Below, piece by piece: positions 5,679 to 7,062 of a DNA stretch of 7,062 nt. The stretch covers positions 1-7,062 of the forward strand of contig DATGXQ010000516.1 in NCBI GenBank assembly GCA_035298905.1. Reading direction: 5' to 3'. The number at the start of each line of letters is the position of its first letter. The first letter of the stretch is position 1. Below the pieces are notes generated by a model. The model saw only the letters and a list, made by a program, of their open reading frames with translations, was not told where the DNA came from and ran no database searches. The translations under genes were made by a program, and so were the position numbers. The DNA is from DATGXB01 sp035298905 (GTDB taxonomy: Bacteria; Cyanobacteriota; Cyanobacteriia; Cyanobacteriales; Nostocaceae).

Positions 5679-5688
5679 AAAGATGATT

Positions 5689-6870
5689 TTATTGCTTAGG
5701 GGGAAATGATGATGATTTTTTTGCACCAGCGATAATGTGCAAGTCAATGTTTTTAAGCAGACGCATTAGTTGTTGTGTTAACGAACCTTTACATAATAAT
5801 TCCCAGCGCGATCGCCTACTTTCTCCGATGACTATTTGGGTGATGCGGTATTGTTCTGCTACTTCAGCAATGGCTTTCGGGACATTTGTACTGATAACTT
5901 TAACAAAATTACCTTCAAACTCTTTACATAACTTCTCACAGGTGTCGATGTGTAAGCTTTCCTCTTTGGTCAGGAAGCGGTCAGGGTCAGCAACATATAA
6001 AACATACAAAGGAGCGTTCATATAACTAGCCAATCTGGCCCCGCGCCGTAACAGTTGCACTGAATTAGGATAAGTAGAAATACAGACTAAAACCCGCTCT
6101 TGGATACTCAAAACTTGACCTTGGGGAGTAGAGGCGATCGCATCTTCTTCTACACTGTTAGCCACTTCCCGCAAAGCTAACTCCCGCAAAGCAATGAGAT
6201 TTCGCCGTCGGAAAAAGTTTTCTAGAGATTGTTGGATTTTTTGGGGTGCGTAGATTTTTCCTTCTAGTAGGCGTTCTTGCAGAGTTTCTGGCGTAACATC
6301 TACTACCACCACCTCATCAGCTTCTTCTAGAATCCTGTCTGGTACACGTTCCCGGACAACTACACCTGTAATTCTAGCTACTAAATCATTCAAGCTTTCC
6401 AGGTGTTGAATATTCATCGTTGAATAGACATCAATACCTGCATCCAAAATCAATTCTACATCTTCATAGCGTTTTTCCCTAGCAGAACCGGGAACATTGG
6501 TGTGAGCGAGTTCATCAATCAGAGCTAGTTGGGGCGATCGCTCAATGATTCCCTCGGTATCCATTTCCTTGAGTTTCAACAAACCTCGATCAATTTGTTT
6601 TGGTGGTATAATCTCCAGCCCTTCTGCTTTTTCCGCCGTTTCTTTGCGTCCGTGAGTTTCTAACAAGCCAATAACAACGTCTACCCCTTCCTGTTTGAGT
6701 CCATGTCCTTCTTCTAGCATTCTGAAAGTTTTTCCCACACCAGGGGCCATACCAATAAATATTTTGTGTTTTCCCCGTTTTTTTAAATATGTAGAAGGAA
6801 TAATAGATTTTTCAGGCAGGATATTAATTGACTCAGAATTATTTTTTAATAAATCATTTTTACTAATCAT
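5689..6870 (-). CDS. kdpD: Short KdpD: KdpD-N and universal-stress domains only
   Basis: A 393-residue protein equivalent to the cytoplasmic N-terminal half of the potassium/turgor sensor KdpD. The KdpD domain (about 33-240) has Walker A GMAPGVGKT (40-48), ETHGR (71-75), Walker B LALIDELAHTN (115-125), and DVYSTMNIQHLESLND (147-162). A universal-stress-protein-like domain follows (about 258-380), ending near IVIGESRRSRWELL. It then stops: there are no transmembrane segments, no histidine-kinase core and no phospho-accepting His, unlike the roughly 895-residue E. coli sensor. Short KdpD of this kind is known in Anabaena, so this is a family form and not a local break; no remnant of the missing half follows in 5395-5688. 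It may modulate a separate kinase or the Kdp transporter. The ATG at 6870 is chosen over a TTG at 6888 that lies inside a heptamer array. No kdpC is visible in the 192 bp upstream. Confidence 0.94.
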   Translation of the reverse strand: MISKNDLLKNNSESINILPEKSIIPSTYLKKRGKHKIFIGMAPGVGKTFRMLEEGHGLKQEGVDVVIGLLETHGRKETAEKAEGLEIIPPKQIDRGLLKLKEMDTEGIIERSPQLALIDELAHTNVPGSAREKRYEDVELILDAGIDVYSTMNIQHLESLNDLVARITGVVVRERVPDRILEEADEVVVVDVTPETLQERLLEGKIYAPQKIQQSLENFFRRRNLIALRELALREVANSVEEDAIASTPQGQVLSIQERVLVCISTYPNSVQLLRRGARLASYMNAPLYVLYVADPDRFLTKEESLHIDTCEKLCKEFEGNFVKVISTNVPKAIAEVAEQYRITQIVIGESRRSRWELLCKGSLTQQLMRLLKNIDLHIIAGAKKSSSFPPKQ

Positions 6871-6875
6871 AAGCA

Positions 6876-6910
6876 ATTCAAAATTCAAAATTCAAAATTC
6901 AAAATTCAAA
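6876..6910. repeat. Five tandem ATTCAAA heptamers at kdpD 5' end
   Basis: Five exact copies of ATTCAAA fill 6876-6910, ending 5 bp before the kdpD start codon (which is on the minus strand). Tandem heptamers of this sequence are common in Nostoc and Anabaena genomes. They occupy the leader where a ribosome binding site should be, and no Shine-Dalgarno is visible there. Confidence 0.9.
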
Positions 6911-6918
6911 AAAATGAG

Positions 6919-6938
6919 ATGCAATGATAATTTTGCAT
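6919..6938. promoter_or_regulatory. Operator-like dyad ATGCAA-N8-TTGCAT upstream of kdpD
   Basis: ATGCAA (6919-6924) and TTGCAT (6933-6938) are perfect inverted repeats with an 8-bp spacer, 49-68 bp upstream of the kdpD ATG. Size and position suit a dimeric regulator. The binding protein is unknown and no clear -35/-10 pair was found around it. Confidence 0.4.
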
Positions 6939-6978
6939 ATTCAGTTTTTTGATGTGAATTATTTTCTCATTATTTTTA

Positions 6979-7062
6979 ACTTATACCAATTCTTTATGAA
7001 GTTGCGCTTTATTGCCCCACAGGCTAGAAGCCTGGGGCTACCAGAACAAAGCCTGCCGGGAG
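6979..7062. repeat. Partial dispersed intergenic repeat with hairpin at right edge
   Basis: The sequence GGCTAGAAGCCTGGGGCTAC followed by GAACAAAGCCTGC (to 7056) resembles a family of short palindromic intergenic repeats I associate with Nostoc genomes. CAGGCT (7020-7025) and AGCCTG (7029-7034) form a stem with a 3-nt loop, extended by CCC (7016-7018) and GGG (7035-7037) across a bulged A. The element runs past the window end, so its length is unknown. It would separate kdpD from any kdp genes further right. Confidence 0.55.

Larger units (their letters stand above)
5395..5688. other. AT-rich gap between kdpD and anmK
   Basis: No gene is seen. Notable contents are two ATTAATTAA copies (5440-5448 and 5463-5471), a 9-bp stem-loop (5589-5617) and the dispersed repeat with hairpin just after kdpD (5641-5678). 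A 12-bp match, ATTTACGCTTAA, is shared between 5503-5514 and 7-18. Confidence 0.6.

Noticed and set aside
5395..5688. Remnant of the missing KdpD membrane and kinase half
   Set aside because: No frame in this AT-rich gap shows transmembrane or histidine-kinase motifs, so the short gene is not a recent break.
5532..5747. Minus-strand open frame of 71 codons overlapping the kdpD 3' end
   Set aside because: It is out of frame with kdpD, runs through the repeat and stem-loops, and has no recognisable product.
5735..6025. Plus-strand open frame of 96 codons
   Set aside because: It is antisense to the universal-stress domain of kdpD and looks like a shadow.
6695..6952. Plus-strand open frame of 85 codons
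   Set aside because: It is antisense to the kdpD Walker A region and its 3' part translates the ATTCAAA repeats.

Overview
The window comes from a filamentous, probably heterocyst-forming cyanobacterium of the Nostoc/Anabaena group. Four things point there. Seven perfect HIP1 octamers (GCGATCGC) start at 2340, 3870, 4247, 5087, 5808, 6134 and 6534, all inside coding sequence. There is a clear nblA gene, encoding a phycobilisome-degradation adaptor found only in phycobilisome-bearing organisms. Intergenic DNA carries heptamer repeats (GTTCCCT and ATTCAAA families). A KdpD of only about 393 residues matches the short KdpD form known from Anabaena. The exact species cannot be fixed from the sequence.

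Layout: 1-658 is a repeat-rich and signal-rich non-coding region ending in the nblA leader. nblA (659-856, +) is the only plus-strand gene. It converges on a Ser/Thr protein kinase gene (1434-3173, -) across 577 bp with no recognisable gene. Upstream of the kinase are 411 bp of non-coding DNA with a dispersed repeat, then a small gene of unknown function (3585-4034, -), anmK for anhydro-N-acetylmuramate kinase (4129-5328, -), a 360-bp gap with two stem-loops, and short kdpD (5689-6870, -). The right end holds an ATTCAAA heptamer array, a dyad and the start of another dispersed repeat.

The genes do not form one pathway. nblA belongs to nutrient-starvation bleaching, anmK to peptidoglycan recycling, kdpD to potassium/osmotic sensing, and the kinase to signalling of unknown target. 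Only anmK and the small gene downstream of it (94-bp gap) look like a possible operon; the other gaps of 360-577 bp suggest separate transcription units.

Several natural-looking starts needed moving. For the kinase, anmK and kdpD the longest frames begin at TTG, but internal ATGs are better. For anmK, and more weakly for the kinase, the TTG is the start of a TTGACA box that looks like a -35 element. nblA has an open frame 66 codons upstream of its true start.

I found no convincing new multi-gene system. The most notable items are a five-copy, 14-residue (T/S)P repeat in the kinase linker, a heptamer-repeat insertion that keeps anmK in frame, dispersed GTTCCCT/GTTAAGA repeats that form stem-loops (one just after kdpD), and several perfect dyads with 8-bp spacers, including ones upstream of nblA and kdpD.
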